This document shows positions 9,508-16,841 of a DNA stretch of 64,000 bases, one piece after another. Position numbers and translations under genes: made by a program. This stretch comes from Azospirillum formosense (lineage in GTDB: Bacteria > Pseudomonadota > Alphaproteobacteria > Azospirillales > Azospirillaceae), in contig NZ_CP159402.1 of NCBI RefSeq assembly GCF_040500525.1, positions 682,001 through 746,000 on the forward strand. Direction: 5' to 3'. Below the pieces are notes generated by a model that ran no database searches, was not told the origin of the DNA, and saw only the letters and a program-made list of their open reading frames with translations. Numbering within the stretch: position 1 is the stretch's first letter; each line of letters starts with the position of its first letter.

Positions 9508-10962
9508 TCAGTCGGCGGCGCCGACGTTCCGCGGCGCCCGTTCGATGCCGTCGGCGGGGCGGACGGCGACATGGTGCGCGCCGCTGCGCGTGTCGGCCAC
9601 CAGCCGTTCCAGCCCCTCCCATGGCGGCCGGTCGCTGAAGCGCGCGCGCAGGTGGCGCAGCAGGGCGACCATGTCGGCGTCGGACAGGGCGCCGCCGAAG
9701 GCCGGCATCACCGCGCTGACCGTGCCGTCGCCGGGGGGCAGGCCGAACAGCGTGACGTTGACGATGTTCTGCGGGGTCGTCGCGTTGACCGCCGTGCTGA
9801 GCGCGAAGGGCAGCCCGCCGAACGGCAGCGGCCGCCCGGACTCGTGGCAGATGGCGCAGGCCGTGCGGTAGATCGCCTCGCCCCGCCCGTCACCGCCGGT
9901 CCCGCCTCCACCACTTGCGGCGGGGGGACGGGCCAGGCCGTCGGCGGCGGGCAGGCTGGCGCCCGGCGGCGCCCCGGCGTCGGCGGTCCGGCGCGGAACC
10001 AGGGCCTGCAGGTCTTCGCCGCGGCGTCGGCGCTCGGCACTCGGAGCCCCCATGCGGTCGGCGACGTAGGCGGCGATGGCGGCCACGTCGGCGTCGGGCA
10101 GGCCGGCGAGGTTGCCGGTGACCTCGGCCATCGGCCCGCGCGACACGCCGTGCGCCGGGTGCCAGCCGTGCCGCAGGTAGAAGGCCAGGCTGTCCGCCGT
10201 CCAGGGGACGGGCGCCGGGGAGTCCCGGTTGATGGGGTAGGCCGTCCAGCCCTCGGCCTCGCCGCCGGCCCAGGCGCGGCCCTCGTCCACCGCGCCCAGC
10301 GCGTTGCGCGGGCTGTGGCAGGCGCCGCAATGGCCCAGCCCCTCCGCCAGATAGGCGCCGCGGTTCCAGACCTCCGTCTTGGCCGGGTCGGGGGTGAAGA
10401 CGCCCTCGCGGAAGTAGAGCAGCTTCCACCCGGCCACCATCATCCGGATGTTCAGCGGGAAGGGCAGGTCGTTGGCCGGAGCCTCCGCCCGCACCGGGGT
10501 GCGCGTCATCAGGTAGGCGTAGAGCGCCCGGTTGTCGGCGTCGCTGACCCGCGTGTAGTGGTCGTACGGGAAGGCGGGGTAGAGATGCCGTCCGTCGCGG
10601 TCCACCCCGCGCCGCATGGCGCGGGTGAAGGCCGCCTCGCTCCAGCGGCCGATGCCGCTTTCCTCGTCGGGCGTGATGTTGGTGGAATGGATGGTGCCGA
10701 AGGGCGTCGGCAGGGCCAGACCCCCGGCGAAGGACCGCCCGCCCGGCACCGTGTGGCAGGCGATGCAGTTCCCCACCGCCGCCAGCCGGGCCCCCTCCGC
10801 CACCAGCTCCGCTGGAAAGGAGTCCGCCGCCGGGCGCGGCTGCGGCGGGATGGCCGTTTCCCACGCCCAAGCCACCGCCCCGACGCCGAGCGCGAGCAGC
10901 GCGACAGCCCCGCCGATCAGACCGCGCCCGAGTGAGTCATGCCGCGTCGTCCGTCGCCCCAT
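9508..10962 (-). CDS. Membrane-anchored tri-heme cytochrome c, electron acceptor of the Mo hydroxylase
   Basis: The 484-residue protein has one N-terminal membrane segment (about residues 14-34) and three c-type haem motifs: CIACH at 66-70, CGACH at 212-216 and CAICH at 369-373. This three-haem layout is that of cytochrome subunits paired with alcohol dehydrogenases and periplasmic IorAB-type enzymes, carrying electrons to ubiquinone or an oxidase. I prefer the ATG at 10962 because GGGAGG lies 7 bases upstream; a GTG five codons earlier has no such site. It is the first gene of the cytochrome-IorA-IorB set, which supports a periplasmic oxidase complex. Confidence 0.9.
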   Translation of the reverse strand: MGRRTTRHDSLGRGLIGGAVALLALGVGAVAWAWETAIPPQPRPAADSFPAELVAEGARLAAVGNCIACHTVPGGRSFAGGLALPTPFGTIHSTNITPDEESGIGRWSEAAFTRAMRRGVDRDGRHLYPAFPYDHYTRVSDADNRALYAYLMTRTPVRAEAPANDLPFPLNIRMMVAGWKLLYFREGVFTPDPAKTEVWNRGAYLAEGLGHCGACHSPRNALGAVDEGRAWAGGEAEGWTAYPINRDSPAPVPWTADSLAFYLRHGWHPAHGVSRGPMAEVTGNLAGLPDADVAAIAAYVADRMGAPSAERRRRGEDLQALVPRRTADAGAPPGASLPAADGLARPPAASGGGGTGGDGRGEAIYRTACAICHESGRPLPFGGLPFALSTAVNATTPQNIVNVTLFGLPPGDGTVSAVMPAFGGALSDADMVALLRHLRARFSDRPPWEGLERLVADTRSGAHHVAVRPADGIERAPRNVGAAD

Positions 10963-11016
10963 GCGCGCGCCTCCCACCCTGCGAACAGGCGGAGCGGGCG
11001 ATTGTTCTGAAAGCTC

Positions 11017-12453
11017 TCACCGCTCCATGACGTCGTCGAGGGTGGCGGCGAGGTCACCGGGCTCCACCGGCTTGTGCAGCAGACGGCAGCCGATCTTGCG
11101 GGCTTCGCGCAGCCGCTCCGGCGCCGTGTCGCCGGTGATGATGACCACCGGCACGTCCCAGCGGCGGCGGACCAGTTCCGCCACCGTGCGGCCGGTCTGC
11201 CCGCGCGGGAGGCGGTGGTCGGCGAGGACGACGTGCGGGCGGCTGCGCAGCCGGGGCAGGCGGTCGGCCAGCTCCTCGGCCGAACCGACGGCGGTCACCC
11301 GCACACCCCAGCGCTTCAGCAGCATGGTCATGGCGTGGCGCACCCGCTCGTCGTCCTCCACGAGCAGCACCCGCCGGCCCCTGATCCGCTCCGTCGGGGA
11401 GGCCGTGGCGGCCGCGCTGGTCGCGGCCACCGCCATGGCGCGGGCGGCAGCGGTCAGGCGGCGGTCGGGCTCGGAGGGAAGGGCGGCGCGCGGGACGGAC
11501 ACCGTGAAGACCGTGCCCCGCCCGACCTGCGAGCGCATGTCCAGCGTCAGGCCGAGCAGCCGCGCCATGCGGGCGACCAGCGGCAGGCCGAGCCCGAAGC
11601 CCTTGGCCGCGCTGCGCTCCGGGTTGTCGAGCTGGTGGAACTCCTCGAAGATGGCGGCGCGGGCGTCGGGGGGAATGCCCCGCCCGTCGTCCCACACCTG
11701 GAACTCCAGCGCGCCGGGGCGCCGCCGGCAGCCGAGGAGGACGCGCCCTCCGTGCCCTCCGCCGTGGCGGACGGCGTTGGACAGCAGGTGGGTCAGGATG
11801 CGTTCCAGCAGCCGCGCGTCGGTCTGCACCGCCACGCCGCAGGGATGGACGTGCAGGCTCATTCCCTCGGCCGCGGCGGCTCCCCGGAACTCCTGGGCCA
11901 GACGGCGCATCAGCGCATCGGGGCGGAATTCCGTGACCGTGACGTCCACCGCCCCGGCCTCAAGCCGGGCGAGGTCCAGAAGGCCGCTCAGCATCCCGCT
12001 CAGGCTGTCGATGGAGGACTGGAGGAGGTCCGCCGCCTCCCGCGCCGACGGGTTGGCGCCGACCGCGCCGCGCAGGATGTGGGCGTAGAGCGCCGCCGCC
12101 TGGATCGGCTGGCGCAGGTCGTGGCTGGCGGCGGTCAGAAAGCGCGCCTTGGCCCGGTCGGCGCGTTCCGCCGTCTCGTGGGCGCGGCGCAGCTCCTCCT
12201 CCCGGGCGCAGCGGCGGCCCTCGGCGCGGTGCAGCCGGTCGCGCAACCGTCCCATCTCACGGCGCTGCTCGACCAGTTCGGCGGCCAGGCGCGCGCTTTC
12301 CTCGACCAGCCGGCTGGCGTCGCGTTGAAGACGTTCCGCGGTCCGGACCCCTTCGGCAAGGTTGCGGTTCAGCGTCCCCAGGCTTTCACGCAACACGTCT
12401 CCGGTGGTTGACCCACCCTTGTCCCGTTCATCCGAATCCGCATGCTTCGGCAT
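11017..12453 (-). CDS. Soluble hybrid sensor histidine kinase with C-terminal receiver domain
   Basis: The 478-residue protein starts with a charged coiled-coil (about 25-105), then a HisKA domain with phospho-acceptor H111 in 'AASHDLRQP', a HATPase domain with DDGRG and GFGLGL motifs, and a receiver domain with phospho-acceptor D412. The motif 'HDLRQPIQAA' is that of the NahK/FixL-related hybrid kinases. There is no membrane segment and no PAS or GAF sensor, so the input is unknown and may be a partner protein. GGAG seven bases before the ATG at 12453 supports this start over a GTG four codons earlier. The gene lies upstream of and in the same direction as the oxidase operon, which it might regulate; that link is only positional. 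Confidence 0.88.
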   Translation of the reverse strand: MPKHADSDERDKGGSTTGDVLRESLGTLNRNLAEGVRTAERLQRDASRLVEESARLAAELVEQRREMGRLRDRLHRAEGRRCAREEELRRAHETAERADRAKARFLTAASHDLRQPIQAAALYAHILRGAVGANPSAREAADLLQSSIDSLSGMLSGLLDLARLEAGAVDVTVTEFRPDALMRRLAQEFRGAAAAEGMSLHVHPCGVAVQTDARLLERILTHLLSNAVRHGGGHGGRVLLGCRRRPGALEFQVWDDGRGIPPDARAAIFEEFHQLDNPERSAAKGFGLGLPLVARMARLLGLTLDMRSQVGRGTVFTVSVPRAALPSEPDRRLTAAARAMAVAATSAAATASPTERIRGRRVLLVEDDERVRHAMTMLLKRWGVRVTAVGSAEELADRLPRLRSRPHVVLADHRLPRGQTGRTVAELVRRRWDVPVVIITGDTAPERLREARKIGCRLLHKPVEPGDLAATLDDVMER

Positions 12454-12847
12454 ATACGTCTCCACGATGGCCCCCGCTCACCGCCGCAAGACAACTTCCG
12501 GCTCATGAGTCCACGTATGTCAGGTCACAACAGCGCAGAACGGGAATTGTTTTCGCTGGCATGACGATTCGCGCGCGTGCAAAGGTCCTCATCATCGCTT
12601 CCAGGATGTCGGTTGCGGAGCAGCGACACCTTGTGCCCAAAAGGGCGGCGGCGTGCCACGCATGCGGCGTGTCCCGGAGACGACGGAGTGATCGGCCGGC
12701 GGCACCGGGACGGTCGCCGCGCTGTTGACTCCGAGGGCGCCGTTCCGGCGTCGATGCGGGCGCCATGAAGCAATCAGGTGGACTTCCAACACGATACGGG
12801 AAGCCGGCGACGGGGCGGGGCGGCTTTGCGCCGCCGTTCCCATGCGC

Positions 12848-12863
12848 TGGCACGGTGATTGCT
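12848..12863 (+). promoter_or_regulatory. Sigma-54 (RpoN) promoter
   Basis: TGGCACG-GTGA-TTGCT matches the -24/-12 consensus TGGCACG-N4-TTGCW exactly, with the invariant GG and GC ten bases apart. Transcription should begin near 12875, about 110-120 bases before the unknown gene at 12985. An enhancer-binding protein would be needed; its site is not recognised. Confidence 0.8.
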
Positions 12864-12912
12864 TCGTGTTCAAACGAATGCGGGTTTCCGCCATACGGGA
12901 AGATTCTTGATC

Positions 12913-12931
12913 TTGTTCGCCGCGCGAACAA
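12913..12931. promoter_or_regulatory. 19-base palindrome, candidate operator
   Basis: TTGTTCGC-CGC-GCGAACAA is a perfect inverted repeat with 8-base arms and a 3-base centre. It lies about 40 bases downstream of the predicted sigma-54 start, in the leader of the unknown gene, where a repressor could block transcription or an RNA hairpin could form. It is not the alphaproteobacterial LexA box (GTTC-N7-GTTC), because its half sites are inverted. Confidence 0.5.
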
Positions 12932-12984
12932 TCTATCGTCCCTGGCGCCTGCGCGGCCCGTGGCTGGTGCATTTGGAGGCAGGT

Positions 12985-13377
12985 TTGATCAACCCCATGA
13001 TTACGGCCACCGCCGGCTGGTCCGAGGCGGTGGAGGAGCGGGCGCAGCGCTTGCTCCGCTTTCAGGTCGGGACCGAAGGGCCGGACGGCGTTCCGGTGAC
13101 CGTGCAGACCATGTTCGAGCGTTGCGGCTTCACGCCGGTTGCCAGCGCCCGCTTTCTGATGTGCATCCCGCCTCTGACGGCGATGCACGAGCTGACCAAG
13201 ACCGTCACGCGCTTCCGCATCGACGGCGAACCCTGCCCGGACCCGGCGGAGTTGGCGAAGGCGGCGCTCTCCTTCGCCGGGCGCGCGGTCGCGGTGCATG
13301 AGCTGCATCCGGAACGCCGCTTCGTCGCCGGCGTGATCTCCACCCTCCTGGGGTTGCAGGGGACCGGCCGGCGCTAG
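12985..13377 (+). CDS. Hypothetical protein under a sigma-54 promoter
   Basis: I do not recognise this protein of about 130 residues. It has no signal peptide or membrane segment. It is rich in short helices and has a central stretch 'FTPVASARFLMCIPPLTAM' with two of its few cysteines nearby. The start is either TTG at 12985, five bases after a strong GGAGG, or the in-frame ATG at 12997 (126 residues). The upstream RpoN promoter suggests control by nitrogen, motility or another enhancer-binding-protein signal. A hairpin follows the stop. It is preceded by a kinase and followed by a response regulator, but no functional tie is visible. Confidence 0.7.
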   Translation: MINPMITATAGWSEAVEERAQRLLRFQVGTEGPDGVPVTVQTMFERCGFTPVASARFLMCIPPLTAMHELTKTVTRFRIDGEPCPDPAELAKAALSFAGRAVAVHELHPERRFVAGVISTLLGLQGTGRR

Positions 13378-13420
13378 CGTCCACCGGGAGGCGGGCGCAG
13401 TCCCGATCGTTCGGAGAGCC

Positions 13421-13448
13421 AGGGGTCGTGCGGGTTCGCACGGCCCCT
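13421..13448 (+). terminator. Hairpin terminator after the sigma-54 dependent gene
   Basis: AGGGGTCGTGCG pairs with CGCACGGCCCCT (12 pairs, one G-T) around a 4-base loop, 43 bases after the stop at 13377. There is no clear T run, so termination strength is uncertain. Confidence 0.5.
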
Positions 13449-13505
13449 CGCCGTGTCCGGCTCCGGGGAATCTTCCATTCTTTAAAAGTTGTAACCGTCC
13501 TTTGG

Positions 13506-13534
13506 TTGCTCGTCCGCCGGACTCGCTTTATCAG
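13506..13534 (+). promoter_or_regulatory. Candidate sigma-70 promoter of the response regulator
   Basis: TTGCTC (13506-13511) and TATCAG (13529-13534) are separated by 17 bases, about 58 bases upstream of the response regulator start at 13592. Both boxes deviate from consensus, so this is a moderate candidate. Confidence 0.4.
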
Positions 13535-13591
13535 TGGTCGACTGTATGACCATGGGCTGGTCCACCAGCTCTGGCGAAGGAGGGTGCGGCG

Positions 13592-13996
13592 ATGGACAGG
13601 AAGCCGGTCGATTACGGGCAATACAGCATCCTGGTCATCGAAGATCAGCCCTTCGTGCGCCGGACCATCATGCAGATCCTGTCGCAAATCGGTTTCCGCT
13701 CGATCGCCGAGGCCGACAACGGCGAGACCGGCATGCGGGAATGCATCCGCGCCACCCCCGACGTGATCGTCTGCGACATCGACATGAAGCCGGTGTCCGG
13801 TCTGCAGTTCCTGGCCGATTTGCGGGCCAGCGCCGAGGTGAGCAACCGCCGCACGCCGGTGGTCTTCCTGACCAACCACACCGAATCCGAGATCGTGAAG
13901 AAGGCCATGGCCTTGGGCGTCAACGGCTTCGTCGTCAAGCCGCCGTCCTTCGGCGCCTTGAAGGAGCGGGTGGACCGCCTGCTGGCCGGCAAGTGA
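13592..13996 (+). CDS. Single-domain CheY-like response regulator
   Basis: The 134-residue protein is one receiver domain with no output domain. It shows the acidic pair in 'VIEDQP', the phospho-acceptor aspartate in 'VCDIDMKP', the conserved Thr in 'VFLTNHTE' and the Lys in 'VVKPPSF'. Stand-alone receivers pass phosphate to or from a kinase, or act on a protein target such as a flagellar switch. A strong GGAGG precedes the ATG. No kinase gene is directly adjacent, although an orphan hybrid kinase lies 1.1 kb upstream on the other strand. A lipoprotein gene follows 8 bases downstream. Confidence 0.92.
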   Translation: MDRKPVDYGQYSILVIEDQPFVRRTIMQILSQIGFRSIAEADNGETGMRECIRATPDVIVCDIDMKPVSGLQFLADLRASAEVSNRRTPVVFLTNHTESEIVKKAMALGVNGFVVKPPSFGALKERVDRLLAGK

Positions 13997-14004
13997 GGGA
14001 GAGG

Positions 14005-14364
14005 ATGCGGGGCTTTTGGGTGGCGGCGATGTGCGGACTGGCGGTGCTGCCGCTGGCCGCCTGTTCGGGGGAGCCCGGCGAGTCCGACATGCGCAAGCTG
14101 GTGGAATCGCACACCAAGCGGGCGCTGGACGGCCAGGGGCAGGGCGGCTTCCGCGGCTTCGAGGGCTTCCGCAAGCAGGGCTGCGTCGACACCAAATACC
14201 GCAACGGCGTCCCGAAGCCGGACGACAAGCAGTATGATTGCTATTACGCGGCGACCTTCGCGCCGCAGCCGGGCGCCACGGCGATGACGGTGAACGGCAA
14301 GGGCCGCTTCACCCGCACCGACAAGGGTCTGACCTTCGAGGATCTGGGAGCCCAGCCTCGTTGA
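14005..14364 (+). CDS. Putative lipoprotein of unknown function
   Basis: The 119-residue product starts with a lipoprotein signal: a short basic start, a hydrophobic segment and the lipobox LAAC, with lipidation at the Cys near residue 20. The mature part has two cysteines (in 'KQGCVDTKY' and 'YDCYYAATF') that may form a disulfide, and a C-terminal beta-rich section. The family is not recognised. It follows the response regulator by 8 bases with GAGAGG before the ATG, so the two probably share a transcript. Confidence 0.75.
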   Translation: MRGFWVAAMCGLAVLPLAACSGEPGESDMRKLVESHTKRALDGQGQGGFRGFEGFRKQGCVDTKYRNGVPKPDDKQYDCYYAATFAPQPGATAMTVNGKGRFTRTDKGLTFEDLGAQPR

Positions 14365-14412
14365 TATGGCGCGCTGACGCGCCGGCAATTCAGCAAAGTC
14401 CGGAAAAGGAAA

Positions 14413-14444
14413 CGGCCGGTCATGACCCTGTCATGAACCGGCCG
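14413..14444 (-). terminator. Strong hairpin terminator downstream of tRNA-Tyr
   Basis: CGGCCGGTCATGAC pairs with GTCATG-a-ACCGGCCG around a CCT loop, giving 14 pairs with one bulged A. On the minus strand it is followed by a pyrimidine tract (TTTCCTTTTCC), as expected for the end of the tRNA transcript. It may also stop the converging lipoprotein transcript. Confidence 0.75.
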
Positions 14445-14451
14445 CGTCAGA

Positions 14452-14537
14452 TGGTGGAAGGGGCTGGATTTGAACCAGCGTACGCTTACGCGGGCAGATT
14501 TACAGTCTGCTGCCTTTAACCACTCGGCCACCCTTCC
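14452..14537 (-). tRNA. tRNA-Tyr (anticodon GTA)
   Basis: The minus strand folds as an 86-base class II tRNA with the acceptor stem GGAAGGG/CCCTTCC, discriminator A and an encoded CCA. The anticodon loop CTGTAAA in the stem CAGA...TCTG reads GTA. The long variable arm is expected for bacterial tRNA-Tyr. A promoter and terminator frame it, so it is a single-gene unit. Confidence 0.96.
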
Positions 14538-14612
14538 GCTGATGCTTGACGCGACCATCGGAGACCTGCCGTTCATCGGGCCTTGCTTGGCCTTCCGTCC
14601 GGCGGGTGGCGT

Positions 14613-14641
14613 TATCTAACGGGTAGCGGCGCTCCGGTCAA
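14613..14641 (-). promoter_or_regulatory. Sigma-70 promoter of tRNA-Tyr
   Basis: On the minus strand TTGACC (14641-14636) and TAGATA (14618-14613) are separated by exactly 17 bases. The predicted start near 14606 gives a leader of about 70 bases before the tRNA 5' end. Confidence 0.7.
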
Positions 14642-14686
14642 GCGGCTTTCTTCACCCGCCGCGCATCTTTGTTCGGAGCCCTTCGT

Positions 14687-15331
14687 TTAAAGCCCTTCGC
14701 CGCGGGCCACGCGGGCCAGGGCGCTCAGCGGGTCGCCGTCCTCCGCGCTGAAGCAGGCGCCGAAGTCGTCGCACACCTCGCAGTTCGGCGACTTGCACAG
14801 CATCAGCCCTTCGCGCTCGCACAGCTGGCGGTAGAAGAACTTCTTCCATTTCATGTCGCCGCTGTTCAGCGCGACCAGAGACGGGAAGTGGCGGCGGAAC
14901 ATGGCGTTCAGCTCGCGCCGGTTGGCGAAGCCCATGTCCTGCCAGAGATGGTTCGGCCCCAGCGCGCGGCGGGCGATGATGGCGGCCAGCCATTCCTCCT
15001 CGACCGTCCCGGCGGCGCGGTGGTCGAGCAGGAAGGCCCGCAGATCCTCCTCCTCGATGGCGTCCTCGCCGCCGCCGTCGGGCAGGATCGGGAGGAGATG
15101 GGTGAAACCCGCCGCGTGCCGCCGGATCAGTTCGGCCAGCGCCGCTCCCTGCAGCCCCAGCGCGGCGGCGAGGCCGCCTGGATGCTGCGCGGCCAGACCC
15201 ACGATGCGGGTGAACAGCAGCCGGTCGAGGGCCGGTCCGTCGGCAACGCCGTCCAGGGCGTCGGCGGGCGGCTGGGTGGGGACGGCCAGGGCCGGAGCGG
15301 CGACGCCTGCGGTCACGGGGGCGGCAATCAT
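14687..15331 (-). CDS. nifQ: NifQ family protein, molybdenum donor for FeMo-cofactor
   Basis: The 214-residue protein has the NifQ signature C-x4-C-x2-C-x5-C: C179, C184, C187 and C193 in 'CKSPNCEVCDDFGAC'. NifQ carries a Mo-Fe-S cluster and hands molybdenum to NifEN/NifH during FeMo-co synthesis. The motif MKWKKFFYRQLC just before it is also typical. The ATG at 15331 has GGGAG upstream. No other nif gene is in this window and no sigma-54 or NifA site was found upstream, so it appears separated from the main nif cluster. Its presence supports a diazotroph. Confidence 0.9.
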   Translation of the reverse strand: MIAAPVTAGVAAPALAVPTQPPADALDGVADGPALDRLLFTRIVGLAAQHPGGLAAALGLQGAALAELIRRHAAGFTHLLPILPDGGGEDAIEEEDLRAFLLDHRAAGTVEEEWLAAIIARRALGPNHLWQDMGFANRRELNAMFRRHFPSLVALNSGDMKWKKFFYRQLCEREGLMLCKSPNCEVCDDFGACFSAEDGDPLSALARVARGEGL

Positions 15332-15450
15332 GGTCGGCGAACTCCCGCATCGGGGGGTTGTTCGGTCATGACCCTGATGGTGGATCAAATTCCCGCAACT
15401 GCGAAGTGGTTTTTTGCAGGTGCGTTGTCGAAGCCTGCCCGGCAACCGCT

Positions 15451-15894
15451 TCAGCCGTTCAGGACCTCGGCCGTGAAGCATTCGAAGAATCCGTCGATGA
15501 CGCGGTCGGCCTTGGCCTTGACCAGCTTGACCGCCAGCCGGCCGACGGCCCCGCCCAGCGCCGCCGCCAGCGTGAAGGACAGGTGGGTGTGGCCGTCCAC
15601 CTCCTCCAGCGTGATGCGCGCCTCGCCTTTGACCGCTCCGGCCAGTCCCCCCTTGCCCTCGGCGTAGAGGATGTAGAAGCGCGGCGCGTCCTCCGGCGAC
15701 ACCCGGACGCTGCCGGCGAATCGCGCGTTCAGCGGCCCGACCGTGGCGCGCACGCGGGCGGTGTATTCGGTGGGCGACAGACGGTCCATCTCCTCCAGCA
15801 CCGGGATGCAGCGTTGCAGCACGGCGGGATCGCAGAGCGCGGTGAAGACCCGCTCGCGCGCCGCCGGAATCCGGTACTGGCCGTTCAGTTCCAT
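15451..15894 (-). CDS. CoxG-like SRPBCC family protein
   Basis: The 147-residue protein matches the carbon monoxide dehydrogenase subunit G (CoxG) family, a START/SRPBCC fold that binds lipids or quinones and in some systems tethers or helps mature Mo hydroxylases. The start 'MELNGQYRIPAARERVFTAL' and the 'ALGGAVGRLAVKLVKAKAD' segment are typical. It has no membrane anchor extension. A molybdenum hydroxylase operon lies 5-9 kb away and nifQ is next to it, but no coxMSL genes are here. It is transcribed away from yjbQ. Family sure, role open. Confidence 0.87.
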   Translation of the reverse strand: MELNGQYRIPAARERVFTALCDPAVLQRCIPVLEEMDRLSPTEYTARVRATVGPLNARFAGSVRVSPEDAPRFYILYAEGKGGLAGAVKGEARITLEEVDGHTHLSFTLAAALGGAVGRLAVKLVKAKADRVIDGFFECFTAEVLNG

Positions 15895-16003
15895 GAATCA
15901 CCTGTTGTTGGTCGGGCCAGTTGTCGGGCCGGAAATGCCAAGCGATTTGGTGAATGGAAGACCCGCTTCCAAGACGCGCAATCGAGCACGGAGAGCGACA
16001 AAC

Positions 16004-16423
16004 ATGCGGCAGGCCGTCACGACGCTGACCACCCGGACCCGCGGCCAGGGCCTGTTCGAGGTGACCGAGCCGGTGGCCCGCTGGGTCGCCGCCCAGGGCA
16101 TGGAGACCGGTCTGCTGACCGTCTTCTGCCGGCACACCTCGGCCTCTCTGGTGATCCAGGAGAACGCCGACCCGGACGTGCGCGGCGACCTGGAGCGCTT
16201 CTTCAAGCGGCTGGTCCCGGAAGACCCGGCGCTCTACGACCACACGATGGAGGGGCCGGACGACATGCCCGCCCACATCCGCAGCGCGCTGACCACGGTG
16301 CAGCTGTCCATCCCCGTGCTGGAGGGGCGGATGGCGCTGGGCACCTGGCAGGGCATCTATCTGTTCGAGCACCGCACCCGCCCACACGAGCGGACCCTGG
16401 CGCTGCATCTGCTGGGCGAGTGA
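16004..16423 (+). CDS. yjbQ: YjbQ family protein (secondary thiamine-phosphate synthase-like)
   Basis: The 139-residue protein is a full-length UPF0047/YjbQ member. It shows the conserved 'FCRHTSASLVIQENADPDV' block and the 'LGTWQGIYLFEHR' ending. Family members have weak thiamine-phosphate synthase activity and are suspected metalloenzymes; the true role is unsettled. The ATG has GGAGAG upstream. It is divergent from the coxG-like gene with a gap of about 110 bases, and convergent with the DUF1232 gene. Confidence 0.92.
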   Translation: MRQAVTTLTTRTRGQGLFEVTEPVARWVAAQGMETGLLTVFCRHTSASLVIQENADPDVRGDLERFFKRLVPEDPALYDHTMEGPDDMPAHIRSALTTVQLSIPVLEGRMALGTWQGIYLFEHRTRPHERTLALHLLGE

Positions 16424-16442
16424 GGGCCAAGCGCCCGCGCGT

Positions 16443-16832
16443 CTACCCCAGCCAGCCCGCGACATGGGGTTCGAGCCACCGGAACAGGACGACGGCGGCG
16501 ACCAGCCAGATCCCGATCATCAGCGCGGCGGCGGCGTGGCTGACCGGGCGGTCGGCCAGCCGGGCGGCGTTGGCCCGGTGTTCCTCCAGCACCGCCGCCG
16601 GGATCAGGCGGATGACCAGCAGGATGCCGAGCGGCACGATCAGCAGGTCGTCCAGATAGCCGAGGATCGGCACGAAGTCGGGGATCAGGTCGATGGGGCT
16701 GAGCGCGTAGGCCGCCACCGCGGCGGCGGCCACACGCGCGTACCACGGCGTCCGCGGGTCGCGCGCGGCCAGATAGAGCGCGATCACGTCGCGCTTGATC
16801 CGCCGCGCCCAGCCCTTCGCCGCCGCGAGCAT
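16443..16832 (-). CDS. YkvA/DUF1232 family membrane protein
   Basis: The 129-residue protein carries the DUF1232 core 'YALSPIDLIPDFVPILGYLDD', followed by a hydrophobic segment and a C-terminal membrane helix. The family is common and its function is unknown. The start lies 9 bases downstream of the lytic transglycosylase stop, so the two are probably cotranscribed. Confidence 0.9.
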   Translation of the reverse strand: MLAAAKGWARRIKRDVIALYLAARDPRTPWYARVAAAAVAAYALSPIDLIPDFVPILGYLDDLLIVPLGILLVIRLIPAAVLEEHRANAARLADRPVSHAAAALMIGIWLVAAVVLFRWLEPHVAGWLG

Positions 16833-16841
16833 CGCGACCCG

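Larger units (their letters stand above)
12454..12984. other. Regulatory gap between histidine kinase and a sigma-54 dependent unknown gene
   Basis: This divergent intergenic region of about 530 bases has no supported gene. Its right part contains a strong sigma-54 promoter (12848-12863) and a 19-base palindrome (12913-12931), both described separately. No TGT-N10-ACA NifA site was seen upstream. The several short frames here have no ribosome binding sites or recognisable products. Confidence 0.6.

Noticed and set aside
12913..12931. LexA box
   Set aside because: Alphaproteobacterial LexA sites are direct GTTC-N7-GTTC repeats; this is an inverted repeat.
14452..14537. Integration site in tRNA-Tyr
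   Set aside because: No integrase gene and no duplicated tRNA 3' end were found nearby.
15332..15450. NifA/sigma-54 promoter for nifQ
   Set aside because: I searched for TGT-N10-ACA and GG-N10-GC sites and found no acceptable match.
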